Source of the DNA: Caldisericia bacterium
Lineage (GTDB): Bacteria > Caldisericota > Caldisericia > JAAYUI01
Direction of reading: 5' to 3'
NCBI GenBank assembly: GCA_017992555.1
Contig: JAGOOK010000014.1
Location: 1 to 43,670, forward strand
Length of the DNA: 43,670 bases
How positions within the stretch are numbered: position 1 is the stretch's first letter; every line of letters begins with the position of its first letter. Of this stretch, positions 1-8,361 are shown piece by piece. The position numbers and the translations under genes are program-made. The notes below the pieces were generated by a model. The model did not search any database and had not been told where the DNA came from. It saw nothing but the letters and a program-made list of their open reading frames with translations.

Positions 1-2
1 GC

Positions 3-1358
3 GGCTATTCGAGCTATCCTTCGCTTTGCCTGGATGAATCCGACAACCCAAACATTGTCTGGCATGACTACTCTTATGGCGGGACTGCAATAGTGTCTGT
101 AAAATGGGATGGCACCCAATGGGTTGGGGCCAATGGCATGCTTTATGATCCGGCGACTGGGGCCAATGGCATCGTTGCTATGAATGCTGTTATTGGTGGA
201 GGGCCATCCAACCCAACGCGCCTTGCAGCTAAAATAACGTGCATAGACATTGATGATACCGGGAATCAGTGTGTTTCCTGGTGGGGCAACATTGCCGGAA
301 ACAGGGGCATATATTTTGCCAGGTGGGATGGAACAAGGTGGATTGGGGGAAACAAGCAGCCATTCGACCCAATCACCGGTGCAAATGCCTACACCGGCGG
401 AGGGTTTGACGCACAATATACAAATTTTGCCAATGCCATATCAATGGCAATGGGTGATCTCGATGAGCCATTCATTGGGTGGTACAATCAAACACCTGAT
501 CTTTATACGGCCTCGCTTATAAAATATCTCCCACCCACGGCACCGCGTTCGTTCGGTTTTTCCGCAATAGTTGAAGAAACACCGGTAGATTCACAGATAA
601 ACAACCAGGCTTTTTCAAGGCACGCACTGGATCAGGGAGTGCCAGCGTTGTCAAACAATGTTGCAGTCAACATAAAAAAACCTGTAAAAAAGGCTGTCTT
701 GGAAGTCACAAAGAAAGCAAAAGCCTTCCAGTACAACATTGATGACATATTTGCGTTCCAGATAACTGTCAGAAATATTGGTAATCTTGATGCCACAAAT
801 GTCGTTCTTGATGATGTTTTCCCAAGAGAGCTCAAATATGTTTCTTCACTTCCATCTGGCGCTGCCGGCCCTTCCAAGGTCAGGTATCAGGTCGGGAATT
901 TGTCACCGGGGCAGTCAAAGACCTATTTGTTGAAATTCAGCCTTGCGAAATCATTGTCTTTTGCCGGGAATTGTCTGACGATAACCAATAAGGCCAGTGC
1001 CATGTCGGACTCTGCAGAGCCAGTTGCAGACTATGCCACGATAAGTGTTTGCAAACAGCCCCCAACAAAGGAAATAGTCCTTGATGTGACCTGGAAGGGT
1101 ATTAATACAAAAACAAACGAGGCAAGGGCGAACGAAGAAATAAAACTCGACCTCTCCGTCGAGGGTGGGGCTCCGCCATATGAAATAGTGGTCAATTGGG
1201 GCAATGGAAACAAATCCACAAAAACAATGCAGGATAAAGACGACCTGGTCAGTTTCGAGAATTCCTATTCAAGCCAGGGCGATTTTGAGGTCCTGATAAT
1301 CTGCGTTGATTCCTTTGGCAGATCAGCAAGACAGTCCAGAGTTATCCACATCAAGTAG
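3..1358 (+). CDS. Secreted/surface protein with propeller-like repeats, DUF11 and PKD-like domains (5' truncated)
   Basis: The reading frame is open back to the window edge, so the GTG at 93 is internal and the true start lies outside. The visible N-terminal part has at least three copies of a blade-like unit: an Asp-rich D-x-x-x-N-P-x-I-x-W strand, then W-D-G-T-x-W-x-G and D-P-x-T-G-A-N (for example KWDGTQWVGAN and RWDGTRWIGGN). A DUF11-type conserved repeat follows (FAFQITVRNIGNLDATNVVL, then L-P-S-G and S-P-G-Q-S-K). The last ~100 residues look like a PKD/Ig-like fold (GGAPPYEIVVNWGNG). Such proteins are usually exported; the signal peptide is outside the window. No sorting signal or C-terminal membrane helix is seen. 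Function unknown; a surface or matrix protein is an inference. Confidence 0.75.
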   Translation, partial: GYSSYPSLCLDESDNPNIVWHDYSYGGTAIVSVKWDGTQWVGANGMLYDPATGANGIVAMNAVIGGGPSNPTRLAAKITCIDIDDTGNQCVSWWGNIAGNRGIYFARWDGTRWIGGNKQPFDPITGANAYTGGGFDAQYTNFANAISMAMGDLDEPFIGWYNQTPDLYTASLIKYLPPTAPRSFGFSAIVEETPVDSQINNQAFSRHALDQGVPALSNNVAVNIKKPVKKAVLEVTKKAKAFQYNIDDIFAFQITVRNIGNLDATNVVLDDVFPRELKYVSSLPSGAAGPSKVRYQVGNLSPGQSKTYLLKFSLAKSLSFAGNCLTITNKASAMSDSAEPVADYATISVCKQPPTKEIVLDVTWKGINTKTNEARANEEIKLDLSVEGGAPPYEIVVNWGNGNKSTKTMQDKDDLVSFENSYSSQGDFEVLIICVDSFGRSARQSRVIHIK

Positions 1359-1370
1359 TTCCCATACCAG

Positions 1371-1420
1371 TGCCTGATGAGACTCAGTCTCTGGGTTTCG
1401 TCAGGCATGTGCCAATTTTT
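1371..1420 (+). terminator. Possible terminator hairpin after the surface-protein gene
   Basis: A 10-bp stem (1371-1380 with 1398-1407, one G.U pair; arms TGCCTGATGA and TCGTCAGGCA) encloses a smaller GAGAC/GTCTC hairpin. It is followed after 8 nt by TTTTT at 1416-1420. The gap between stem and T-run is long for an intrinsic terminator, so the call is tentative. Confidence 0.35.
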
Positions 1421-1447
1421 GACGTGGGCTCACCCTGTCGCTATAAT
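1419..1447 (+). promoter_or_regulatory. Sigma-70-type promoter for the M23 lipoprotein gene
   Basis: TTGACG (1419-1424), 17-nt spacer, TATAAT (1442-1447). The predicted transcription start near 1454 lies just upstream of the AGGAGGT ribosome-binding site (1457-1463), giving a leader of only about 13 nt. Confidence 0.8.
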
Positions 1448-1466
1448 TTGCAGACAGGAGGTCGAA

Positions 1467-2645
1467 ATGAAACTGATGCCTTTTGCGTTAACTATTTTGC
1501 TGACCATTTGTTCGTTGGGGTGTGGCATGACAAACGAAAATGTGGGTTCTGGTGAAAATCTTTCTATTACAACACTTCCTGCAGATGTTATTTACAATAC
1601 AACAAGAGACGTAAAGCTTGGTATTGAATCTGATTTCCTTTTGAAAGCAGTGAAAATTGCCAACGATGGCAAAGAAGCCATTGAAGTAAAATCGATGACT
1701 TTTACGATTTTTGCAAATAAGCGAGAAATCTTCAGCCTGGTCTATAAAGGTGAAGAATTAAACTCGCTTTTTAGAAAATACGTAGAGAAATTTGAGAAGA
1801 TGACATACGATTTTCAGGAGGGCATTTTCTTTGGGGTGACAGGCTTTGTTGACCTGAAAAAGACGTCCAAGTCCGCTGTGATAGGGTCTGGCCAGGAGGC
1901 AGCGATTATAAGTATCCCCTTCAGGTTCTACTCGGACAATCAGGCAACAAAATGCGACATTCATATTGAATTCCAGCAGGGCGATAAAACTTTTTCCAAG
2001 GATTCGAGCCTACAAGTTGCAGAATATGTTTTGAAAAACAAATACATTTTTCCCGCCAAAGGTATATGGATGGCCATCAACACCTACAATGCCAACTATG
2101 GCCACAGGGTCAACAGCAGCCAGGAGTTTGCCTTTGATCTGATGGTCCAGAAACCCAACCTGATGATGTACCCTCCATCTGGCAAGAACGAGGATTACGA
2201 TTGCTGGGGCAAAGCGATAGTCGCTGCAGCAGACGGTGTAGTTGTTGATTGTGCCGATGGTGTGCCAAACAATCCGTCGCAACTTGGCTCACGATTACCC
2301 AAGGAAGAGCTGGAAAAAGTAAGGGAAAAACTTGGCACAGTGGCAATGGTTGGCGGGAACTATGTCATTTTGGAGCACACCGAAAATGAATTCACGTTCT
2401 ATGCCCACTTGATAAATGGCTCGGTGAAGGTCAAAAAGGGCGACGTGGTGAAACAGGGGCAGGTATTGGGGCTTTGCGGTAATTCTGGCAACTCGGACGC
2501 CCCACACTTGCATTTCCACATCATGAATGGCCCGTCGGTGCTTGGCTCAAGGGGACTGCCCATGAAATTCACAAACCTCAAGGATTTTGTAGGCGGCAAG
2601 ATTGAACAAATAACAGACCCAAATCTGGTTGTGCTTGCTGAGTAA
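1467..2645 (+). CDS. M23-family metallopeptidase lipoprotein
   Basis: Probable envelope-anchored peptidoglycan endopeptidase. The ATG at 1467 is chosen because AGGAGGT sits 4 nt upstream and the protein then begins with a lipoprotein signal (MKLMPFALTILLTICSLGC, lipobox S-L-G-C). The upstream in-frame start at 1377 would put the promoter inside the gene. The middle part is a beta-rich region of unknown type. The C-terminal ~200 residues are a LytM/M23 domain: YGHRVNSSQEFAFDL supplies the first His/Asp zinc ligands, VILEHTENEFTFYAHL is the typical central strand, and APHLHFH is the H-x-H motif. All catalytic positions appear intact, so activity is expected. It is a single-gene unit with its own promoter and a strong terminator. 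Confidence 0.88.
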   Translation: MKLMPFALTILLTICSLGCGMTNENVGSGENLSITTLPADVIYNTTRDVKLGIESDFLLKAVKIANDGKEAIEVKSMTFTIFANKREIFSLVYKGEELNSLFRKYVEKFEKMTYDFQEGIFFGVTGFVDLKKTSKSAVIGSGQEAAIISIPFRFYSDNQATKCDIHIEFQQGDKTFSKDSSLQVAEYVLKNKYIFPAKGIWMAINTYNANYGHRVNSSQEFAFDLMVQKPNLMMYPPSGKNEDYDCWGKAIVAAADGVVVDCADGVPNNPSQLGSRLPKEELEKVREKLGTVAMVGGNYVILEHTENEFTFYAHLINGSVKVKKGDVVKQGQVLGLCGNSGNSDAPHLHFHIMNGPSVLGSRGLPMKFTNLKDFVGGKIEQITDPNLVVLAE

Positions 2646-2661
2646 GTAAGCTATATGCTTG

Positions 2662-2700
2662 AAGCATGAGAGGGATTTTAAATCCCTCTCATGCTTTTTT
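2662..2700 (+). terminator. Strong intrinsic terminator between convergent genes
   Basis: Perfect 17-bp inverted repeat (2662-2678 and 2680-2696; core GAGAGGG/CCCTCTC) followed by TTTTTT. It terminates the M23 gene on the + strand. The stop codon of the convergent acr3 gene (2689-2691) lies inside the right arm, so it can also form at the end of the arsenic operon. Confidence 0.85.
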
Positions 2701-3777
2701 GGGAGATTGATGTGGCGTCGTGCTCGTAGTGGATTTTTCCTTGAAAAATCTCTGCGCCCAAAGCGAAACATACACAAGCGAAACAAGGATCGGGACTTCA
2801 ATAAGTGGTCCAACAACTGTTGCCAGCGCCTGCCCTGAAGCAATGCCAAATATGCCTGCTGAAACTGCAATTGCCAGCTCGAAATTGTTTCCAGCCGCAG
2901 TAAATGCCACCGATGCCGATTCACTGTAGTTGAATTTTAGTGCCTTTGCTCCAAAGAATGTGCCGAACCACATAATAAAGAAGTAGCACAGAAGAGGTAG
3001 TGCAATCCTCAATACGTCAAATGGCAAAGAGATGATTTTTTCGCCCTGCATTGAGAACATGAGAACGATTGTGTAAAGCAGTGCCACAAGTGCTGTTGGT
3101 GACAATTTTGGCAAAAAATGTTTTTCAAACCATACCTCACCCTTTTTCTGGATCAGGATTTTTCTGGTAAGGTAGCCTGCAAGAAGCGGTATGCCGAGAT
3201 AAATGAGAACACTTTTTGCTATTTGCCACATTGAAATCTGTATTTGCGTCTGGTTGAGGCCAAGCCATCCCGGCAATACTTCAAGATAGAAGAATCCGAG
3301 AACTGAATACATGAATATCTGGATAACTGAATTTAGGGCCACAAGAATTGCTGCTATTTCACCGCTTCCTTTGGCCAGCATGTTCCAGACGAGCACCATT
3401 GCAATGCAAGGTGCCAATCCTACGAGTATTATCCCTGTTCTGTACTCTGGCATATCTGGAAGCATTAGCCATGCTAGCCCAAACATTAGAGCGGGGCCTA
3501 TAACCCAGGTTAATACAATCGAGTATGAGAATATTTTTTTGTTGGATACCAAACTGGAGATCTTTTCGTATTTTACTTTTGTCAATACTGGATACATCAT
3601 CCAGAGAAGGCCAATGGCTATTGGCAGTGAAACATCGGCGATCTTTATCGAGTTCAACACCGGCCCAAGGGATGGAAACAGTTTACCGATGGCCACCCCC
3701 AGAAGCATTGCGGCCACTATCCAGAGGGGTAAAAGTTTGTCCAGAAGAGACAATTTTGGTTCAGTTGTATCACTCAT
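2689..3777 (-). CDS. acr3: Acr3-family arsenite efflux permease
   Basis: Ten-helix arsenite/H+ antiporter that exports As(III) from the cytoplasm. It carries the family signatures: the conserved transmembrane cysteine in GLAPCIAMVLVWN (Cys124) and AAGNNFELAIAV in a late helix. At 362 aa it has the normal family length. The ATG at 3777 (MSDTTEP) is preferred over an ATG at 3807 that overlaps the upstream gene; a weak AAGGGA precedes it. It is the last gene of the ArsR-led operon. No arsC arsenate reductase or arsA ATPase is present nearby. Confidence 0.92.
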   Translation of the reverse strand: MSDTTEPKLSLLDKLLPLWIVAAMLLGVAIGKLFPSLGPVLNSIKIADVSLPIAIGLLWMMYPVLTKVKYEKISSLVSNKKIFSYSIVLTWVIGPALMFGLAWLMLPDMPEYRTGIILVGLAPCIAMVLVWNMLAKGSGEIAAILVALNSVIQIFMYSVLGFFYLEVLPGWLGLNQTQIQISMWQIAKSVLIYLGIPLLAGYLTRKILIQKKGEVWFEKHFLPKLSPTALVALLYTIVLMFSMQGEKIISLPFDVLRIALPLLCYFFIMWFGTFFGAKALKFNYSESASVAFTAAGNNFELAIAVSAGIFGIASGQALATVVGPLIEVPILVSLVYVSLWAQRFFKEKSTTSTTPHQSPKKA

Positions 3778-3793
3778 GTTTGAGTCCCTTTTT

Positions 3794-4762
3794 CTACAAT
3801 ATTGCATTGAACAGATAGCCGGTGAGGATTATTCCAACACCAACAATGCCTGCAAAAATAAGTATCAATTTTGTTTTCATGACAGTCCTCAGGATCAGGA
3901 ATTCGGGGAGCGAAAGGCCGGTAACGGCCATCATGAAAGCAAGGGTCGTCCCGAGGCTGACGCCTTTTTCTGTAAGAACAGAAACAAGTGGGATGATGCC
4001 TGCGGCGTTGCTATAAAGTGGGATCCCGATTAGCGTGGCCACTGGGACTGCCCACCAGTTGTTTCCGCCGGCAATTTTTGCCATGAAATCAACAGGCACA
4101 TAGCCATGTATCCAGGCCCCGACAGCTATTCCGCCAACGATGAATGGCCATACTTTTTTTAGGACATCCACAACATAGCCCCAGGCGTATGATGCCCTGT
4201 CCTTTGCTTTCAGGGGCATCCCATCTTCTGCACAGGCACAGGCTTTTTTCCCGGACCCAAATTGCTGGACAAGGTTTTCCACCTTGAGCTGGCCAATGAT
4301 GAGTCCGGACACGATGGCAATTATCATTCCTGATACAGTGTAAATTAGGGCCACTTTCCACCCAAACATGCTAAGAAGCATCACCAGTGCCACCTCGTTT
4401 ATCATTGGCGAGGCTATAAGAAAAGAGAATGTCACGCCAAGCGGGACGCCGGCTTCCATAAAACCCAGAAAGAGCGGGATTGCACTGCAGGTGCAGAATG
4501 GTGTTATGATCCCGAAGGCCGCAGCCATGATGTGTCCAGTTATTTTGTTTCTCTTGGAGATGAAGAAGCGGACTTTTTCTGGCGGAAGGTATGTTCTCAG
4601 GTAGGAAACCACAAAGATGATTGCGATGAGAAGCATGAAGACTTTTATGGTGTCAAAAACAAAGAAACTGACAGCTTCCCCAAGCAGTGATTCGTGCTGT
4701 ATTCTGAAAATGTCGTATGTGAGCCATTTTGCAAACCAGTTTACTGGTGCGAAGATGTCCAT
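3794..4762 (-). CDS. arsP: ArsP/DUF318-type permease
   Basis: Member of the DUF318 (PF03773) permease family. Characterised ArsP members export trivalent organoarsenicals such as methylarsenite; other members are linked to metal efflux. About eight hydrophobic segments are visible. The signature FGIITPFCTCSAIPLFLGF carries the C-x-C pair expected for thiol-metalloid binding, and IASPMINEVA and IPLYSNAAGIIPL are also family motifs. A cytoplasmic-loop cluster K-A-C-A-C-A-E (around residue 175) adds two more cysteines. Substrate is inferred from the adjacent acr3 and arsR. It lies 15 nt downstream of ccdA. Confidence 0.88.
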   Translation of the reverse strand: MDIFAPVNWFAKWLTYDIFRIQHESLLGEAVSFFVFDTIKVFMLLIAIIFVVSYLRTYLPPEKVRFFISKRNKITGHIMAAAFGIITPFCTCSAIPLFLGFMEAGVPLGVTFSFLIASPMINEVALVMLLSMFGWKVALIYTVSGMIIAIVSGLIIGQLKVENLVQQFGSGKKACACAEDGMPLKAKDRASYAWGYVVDVLKKVWPFIVGGIAVGAWIHGYVPVDFMAKIAGGNNWWAVPVATLIGIPLYSNAAGIIPLVSVLTEKGVSLGTTLAFMMAVTGLSLPEFLILRTVMKTKLILIFAGIVGVGIILTGYLFNAIL

Positions 4763-4777
4763 TTTTCCTCCGTAAGT

Positions 4778-5464
4778 TTAGGCTATATAGAGCAGGTAGA
4801 ACCCAAAGCCGATGATTAGAAGTCCAAATACTTTTCTGAGAACAAGAGAAGCTGTCCGCATGTTTCGGTTGTTTATAAAGGCCTGTGCGGCACCTATCGA
4901 GATGCCTGCCACAAGAAGAAGAGCTGAATGCCCGAGGGCATAGCAGAGCAGGAGAAGGCCGCCAAAATATGTATTTCCGCCTGTTGCTATCAATGCGAGC
5001 AACACTGAAAGGATTGGGACAGCACAAGGTGTTGAGACAAAGCCGAAAAGGACGCCCAGGATGAAAGCCCCGAAAAGTCCTGTTCTTGGTTTTGTCAGTA
5101 CCTTAGGCACTGGAATGTTGAATTTGACTATATCAGCGAACACCAGCCCCATCAGGATACAGAGGAAGGCCATAAAATATGTCCACCAAGGGCCGGTCAG
5201 CGTTGCCTGCTGACCAATGAGTGCTGCGATTATCCCCAGTATCATGAAAGAGATTGACTGGCCGAGAACAAAGAGTAGCGAAAACTTTGTAGCTTTCCAG
5301 TAGGATTTATCTTCGCCCTGGTATGCCCCGGATGCCCCGATCATGAGGGGTATCATGCCAAGAACGCAAGGATTGGATGCGGTTAAGAAGCCAGCGAAAA
5401 ACACTGTAAAAGGGGCAATCCAGGGGTTGCTTTGTATTGACTGGAGGAGGGACTCAATCACCAC
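4778..5464 (-). CDS. CcdA/DsbD-type transmembrane electron carrier
   Basis: Six-helix membrane protein of the CcdA (DsbD transmembrane) family, which passes reducing equivalents from cytoplasmic thioredoxin to thioredoxin-like proteins outside the membrane. The two redox cysteines are visible in matching positions of the two half-repeats: FLTASNPCVLGMIPL in helix 1 and GFVSTPCAVPILSVL in helix 4. At 228 aa it is of usual size. The start is one of two adjacent GTG codons (5464 or 5461) overlapping the stop of the upstream thioredoxin gene, indicating translational coupling. Its natural partners are the two extracytoplasmic thioredoxins encoded just upstream. Confidence 0.9.
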   Translation of the reverse strand: MVIESLLQSIQSNPWIAPFTVFFAGFLTASNPCVLGMIPLMIGASGAYQGEDKSYWKATKFSLLFVLGQSISFMILGIIAALIGQQATLTGPWWTYFMAFLCILMGLVFADIVKFNIPVPKVLTKPRTGLFGAFILGVLFGFVSTPCAVPILSVLLALIATGGNTYFGGLLLLCYALGHSALLLVAGISIGAAQAFINNRNMRTASLVLRKVFGLLIIGFGFYLLYIA

Positions 5465-5862
5465 TGCACCCCCAGTGGTTCAGTTTTCTCTTTTATCCAG
5501 TTTCTGGCATCGTCAACTTCTTCAAGTGAAAATATTCTTCTTGCTACCTCATTTGCTTCTTTGTCGAAGATGATGATGACAGGGATAACTTTTACATTGT
5601 AGAAAGATTTCATTGAATTATCTATGAGGAGGCTGTTTAGAACAGCTTTTCCCTCAAGTTCTTTTTTTAGGTTTTCCATTATGGGGCGGAGTTTTGTACA
5701 TGGTTCACAAAGGTCTGCGCCAAGCTCGACGATTGTGACCTCACCTTTTTGAGGTTTTGGAAAATCGGACCCCTTCTCAAAAAAGAGCTTGTATGATAGA
5801 AGACCCAATGCAGCAAGGGCCACTATGACAAGAATTATTGTGTTTGTGATATTGTTTTTCAC
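5458..5862 (-). CDS. Membrane-anchored thioredoxin-like protein
   Basis: A single N-terminal helix (residues ~8-27) is followed by a thioredoxin fold with active site C-E-P-C (Cys52, Cys55) and a cis-proline loop (VKVIPVIII). The domain is predicted to face outside and to be reduced by the CcdA homologue encoded next. The 134-aa length fits a minimal anchored thioredoxin. The gene overlaps its neighbours at both ends (4-7 nt). Substrate unknown; given the operon, extracytoplasmic arsenical-thiol chemistry or disulfide reduction of the exporters is plausible but inferred. Confidence 0.88.
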   Translation of the reverse strand: MKNNITNTIILVIVALAALGLLSYKLFFEKGSDFPKPQKGEVTIVELGADLCEPCTKLRPIMENLKKELEGKAVLNSLLIDNSMKSFYNVKVIPVIIIFDKEANEVARRIFSLEEVDDARNWIKEKTEPLGVQW

Positions 5863-6281
5863 TGCATGCCTGCTTTCCTGAGCTCACCTACAAGCTCTTC
5901 CTTTGTTGCGATGCCAGTTTTTCTGAATGTCTGGTTGCCTGATGAATCAAAAACGAATGTTGTTGGGATGCCCTGTATCTGGAACTTCTCCACTGCTTCA
6001 GGGTCCTCGTCAATGTCGACAATTGCGACCTGGATTTTTCCTTCAAGCTCTTTGCCGATCTCATTGACTGTATCTGTCATTACTATGCAGGGTTTGCAGG
6101 TTGCCCTTCCAACCTTGACCACCATTGGCACTCCAGAATCATTTTTGATCGAAATGGTGCCATTACCAGTTTCTCCCTCACTAACACAAGGAAGATTCCC
6201 ATTGCTTCCACATGATGCTAGAAAAATGGAGCCTGCAAAAACCGCCAATAAAATAAAACTTGATAGAGTGTTTCTTCTCAT
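5859..6281 (-). CDS. Thioredoxin-fold lipoprotein
   Basis: Lipoprotein signal with lipobox L-A-S-C (Cys24), a linker with one extra Cys, then a thioredoxin domain with active site C-K-P-C (Cys62, Cys65) and cis-Pro motif IQGIPTTFVF. It should sit on the outer face of the cytoplasmic membrane (or outer membrane, if one exists), beside the anchored C-E-P-C protein. Its start overlaps the stop of the PQQ gene by 4 nt and its end overlaps the next thioredoxin gene by 4 nt. Two different extracytoplasmic thioredoxins plus one CcdA suggest a relay rather than a single oxidant/reductant pair. Confidence 0.88.
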   Translation of the reverse strand: MRRNTLSSFILLAVFAGSIFLASCGSNGNLPCVSEGETGNGTISIKNDSGVPMVVKVGRATCKPCIVMTDTVNEIGKELEGKIQVAIVDIDEDPEAVEKFQIQGIPTTFVFDSSGNQTFRKTGIATKEELVGELRKAGMQ

Positions 6282-7762
6282 TTTTGGCCTCTTTCATTTT
6301 CAATACTTATCTTTTTGTTTTCATAGCCTACTTTTAATCCAAGTGATTCTGCTAAAAATCTCATTGGTAGCATTACTCTTCCGTTTTGTATGAATGGGAT
6401 TATTTTAGGATCGCTGTCGATCTGCTTGTCACCACCGCTTGTTCTGGCGGTATTTTTCCCGACCCATAGACTCAATGTTTTGCCATTCAGCTGGCAAACT
6501 GTTTTTCTTGTTTCCTGGTCCCATGAGACCGAGCCGCCAAAAGGTTCACAAACATACCTTGCTGGCAGGAATGATCTGCCACCGATTACGACTGGTGCAA
6601 CGTCCATCTCAACAGCAAAAGAATCTCTGCCCAGTTCTTTTTGGCCAACCACGAATGTGATTTTTTCTGGCACCTTGCTATAAAGAGAGATTGTATTTTT
6701 AGAGACTACCGCGATGTTGTTCCCTTGCAGGTCAATCGAATCGATTTTCTTGCCAAGTGTGATATTGCCCTGTTTTGACCCATCAGCCACAGATATTTTT
6801 TCGATCAGATTGCCCTTGGGGACAAAGATTGTTTCTTCAGAGCAGAACAATCTTGCTGTTGGAAAAGAATCCAGTTGTGACAGCCACAATCTTTTGCCTG
6901 TTGATATGCAGCATGCCTTGCCGAAGAAGTTTGCATCAAAGCAATTAATTGCCAAGGCCGGAGTCATGACAAAAAATTTGCCTTTTGACGAAACCGCCTG
7001 TAAAGAGCCAGTGCCTGTTTCATATTTCCATCTTGGGTTTCCGCTTGAGGCCTCGATTGCAAAAAGATATTTGCCTTCCTGCGCAAGCACCCTGTTCTGG
7101 TCGGCAAAAATCCATTCTGGCGAGTCGTCCAGGACAAGTTCCCACTTCTGTTTTCCTGACGATGTGTTGAGGCAGTAGAGCTTTTTGTCGGTGGATGCAA
7201 AAAACAGATAATCTTCACCAAGCATTTTCGGGCCTATATTTGGTATTGATTTGAAAGCAGATAGCCAGATTTTTTTGCCGTTTTTGATGTCAACACAATA
7301 GAAATTCCCGTCAGCACACCCAAAAAATAGCATATTGCCAAGGATTGCCAAATCCGTAGTTATGTTTGCCTCTGTCTGGAATATCCAGTTTTTTTGCCCA
7401 CTATCTCCAATGGAAGTGACCTGCCTGGCTGTTTTGACAAAAACCGAATCATTGCTTGAGGCTATCTGATTTGGTTTCTGGTCAAGCTTGTATGACCAGG
7501 CCAGCTTTCCTGAATAGATGCTGAAAGCATTTACTTGCGAGTTTCCAAGCGCCACAACCACCCTTGAGCCGATAAAAACAGGCTCAGAGACAATATCTGC
7601 TTGCAACTGTTTTTCCCAGACCTGCGACTGTGGAAATGAGGCCCAATCATTATTTGCTACCAGACCATTGTCAGGTATTCCTGATTGAGACATCGCGTTT
7701 GTATTCGCAGTGGCAATCGCAAACACAAGCATGGAAAGGAGAACTTTTGTTGTATTCTTCAT
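6278..7762 (-). CDS. Secreted PQQ-like beta-propeller protein with C-terminal stalk domain
   Basis: A cleavable signal peptide (MKNTTKVLLSMLVFAIATAN) is followed by PQQ-like propeller blades (SGKLAWSYKL, NGKKIWLSAF, SGKQKWELVL, SGNPRWKYETG). The C-terminal ~125 residues form a 'copper amine oxidase N-terminal-like' stalk domain (V-V-I-G-G-R-S-F-L-P-A-R-Y and N-G-R-V-M-L-P-M-R-F-L). PQQ-like blades usually mediate protein-protein contacts and need not bind PQQ. It is translationally coupled on both sides within the arsenic/thioredoxin operon, where such a protein is not a usual member. Role unknown; a scaffold for the extracytoplasmic thioredoxins or a metalloid sensor would be guesses. Confidence 0.82.
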   Translation of the reverse strand: MKNTTKVLLSMLVFAIATANTNAMSQSGIPDNGLVANNDWASFPQSQVWEKQLQADIVSEPVFIGSRVVVALGNSQVNAFSIYSGKLAWSYKLDQKPNQIASSNDSVFVKTARQVTSIGDSGQKNWIFQTEANITTDLAILGNMLFFGCADGNFYCVDIKNGKKIWLSAFKSIPNIGPKMLGEDYLFFASTDKKLYCLNTSSGKQKWELVLDDSPEWIFADQNRVLAQEGKYLFAIEASSGNPRWKYETGTGSLQAVSSKGKFFVMTPALAINCFDANFFGKACCISTGKRLWLSQLDSFPTARLFCSEETIFVPKGNLIEKISVADGSKQGNITLGKKIDSIDLQGNNIAVVSKNTISLYSKVPEKITFVVGQKELGRDSFAVEMDVAPVVIGGRSFLPARYVCEPFGGSVSWDQETRKTVCQLNGKTLSLWVGKNTARTSGGDKQIDSDPKIIPFIQNGRVMLPMRFLAESLGLKVGYENKKISIENERGQK

Positions 7763-8001
7763 TATTGGTTTTGTTTTATTAGCTCCATTATCTGTGATGG
7801 AGAGAGCATCCTTCCTGAGGAGACAACCTTTCCATCAATTGCGATTGCTGGTGTTGCCATAACACCCATCTCGACGATTTTCTGTATATCCTTGATTGGC
7901 TCAATTTCAGCATCGATGCCCATTTTTGCGACAGCCTCCCTGACGTTTGCCTCGAGGGAGTGGCATTTTGCGCATCCCATTCCAAGTACTTGTATTTTCA
8001 C
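7762..8001 (-). CDS. Small thioredoxin-like 'redox-active disulfide' protein
   Basis: 79-aa cytoplasmic protein of the thioredoxin_3 type with a near-N-terminal C-A-K-C motif (Cys10, Cys13: VLGMGCAKC) and a cis-Pro loop (GVMATPAIAIDG). Relatives are commonly found beside DUF318 permeases and ArsR regulators, where they are thought to reduce or hand over the substrate. The start is GTG at 8001 with GGAGGAAAC upstream. It is the second gene of the operon and the likely cytoplasmic end of the thiol relay, but no partner has been shown. Confidence 0.87.
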   Translation of the reverse strand: MKIQVLGMGCAKCHSLEANVREAVAKMGIDAEIEPIKDIQKIVEMGVMATPAIAIDGKVVSSGRMLSPSQIMELIKQNQ

Positions 8002-8019
8002 GTTTCCTCCTGTTTTTTG

Positions 8020-8361
8020 CTATTTTGCGTGGACTGATTTTACAATTGAACACCCAGAATCGTTGCTATCACATTTTCCTAGCAGACAAGATATGAATGA
8101 TTTGACGCACGAAAGTGCCAATTTGTAGACCATTTCATGACCAGTTCGCTCACAATCAACTATCTTGCATGATTTGAGAACCGAGAGGTGTTGTGAAACA
8201 CATGGTGGCCTGCACTCCATTTTCTGGGCTATTTCAGTGACTGATAAGGGTCCATCTTCGATTAGGGAGATTATTTTGAGCCTCTTTGGGGAAGACAGGG
8301 CCGAGAATATGTCTGAAATTTCCTGAAGTCCTCTTTCATTTTCGTCATCCAAATATTTCAT
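8020..8361 (-). CDS. arsR: ArsR-family metalloregulatory repressor
   Basis: Winged-helix repressor that in this family leaves its operator on binding As(III) or other soft metals. The HTH (LSVTEIAQKMECRPPCVSQH) is followed by the usual Q-H-L-x-x-L-K recognition helix. Eight cysteines are present (50, 54, 65, 70, 85, 92, 97, 104); C-R-P-P-C in the DNA-binding helix and the C-terminal C-x6-C-x4-C-x6-C cluster are candidate thiolate sites. The 113-aa length is typical. It is first in the operon and probably autoregulated through the palindrome over its own start. No Shine-Dalgarno precedes the ATG. Confidence 0.92.
   Translation of the reverse strand: MKYLDDENERGLQEISDIFSALSSPKRLKIISLIEDGPLSVTEIAQKMECRPPCVSQHLSVLKSCKIVDCERTGHEMVYKLALSCVKSFISCLLGKCDSNDSGCSIVKSVHAK

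Noticed and set aside
93..95. GTG as start of the first gene
   Set aside because: The frame continues upstream to the window edge with coherent repeat sequence (D-N-P-N-I-V-W-H-D), so the gene is truncated rather than starting here.
1359..1466. RNA gene in the 108-nt gap before the M23 gene
   Set aside because: The gap is explained by a possible terminator and a clear promoter; no tRNA or known ncRNA fold is apparent.
3311..4033. 240-codon + strand frame opposite acr3/arsP
   Set aside because: Antisense to two clear membrane transporters; composition is that of reverse-complemented hydrophobic codons.
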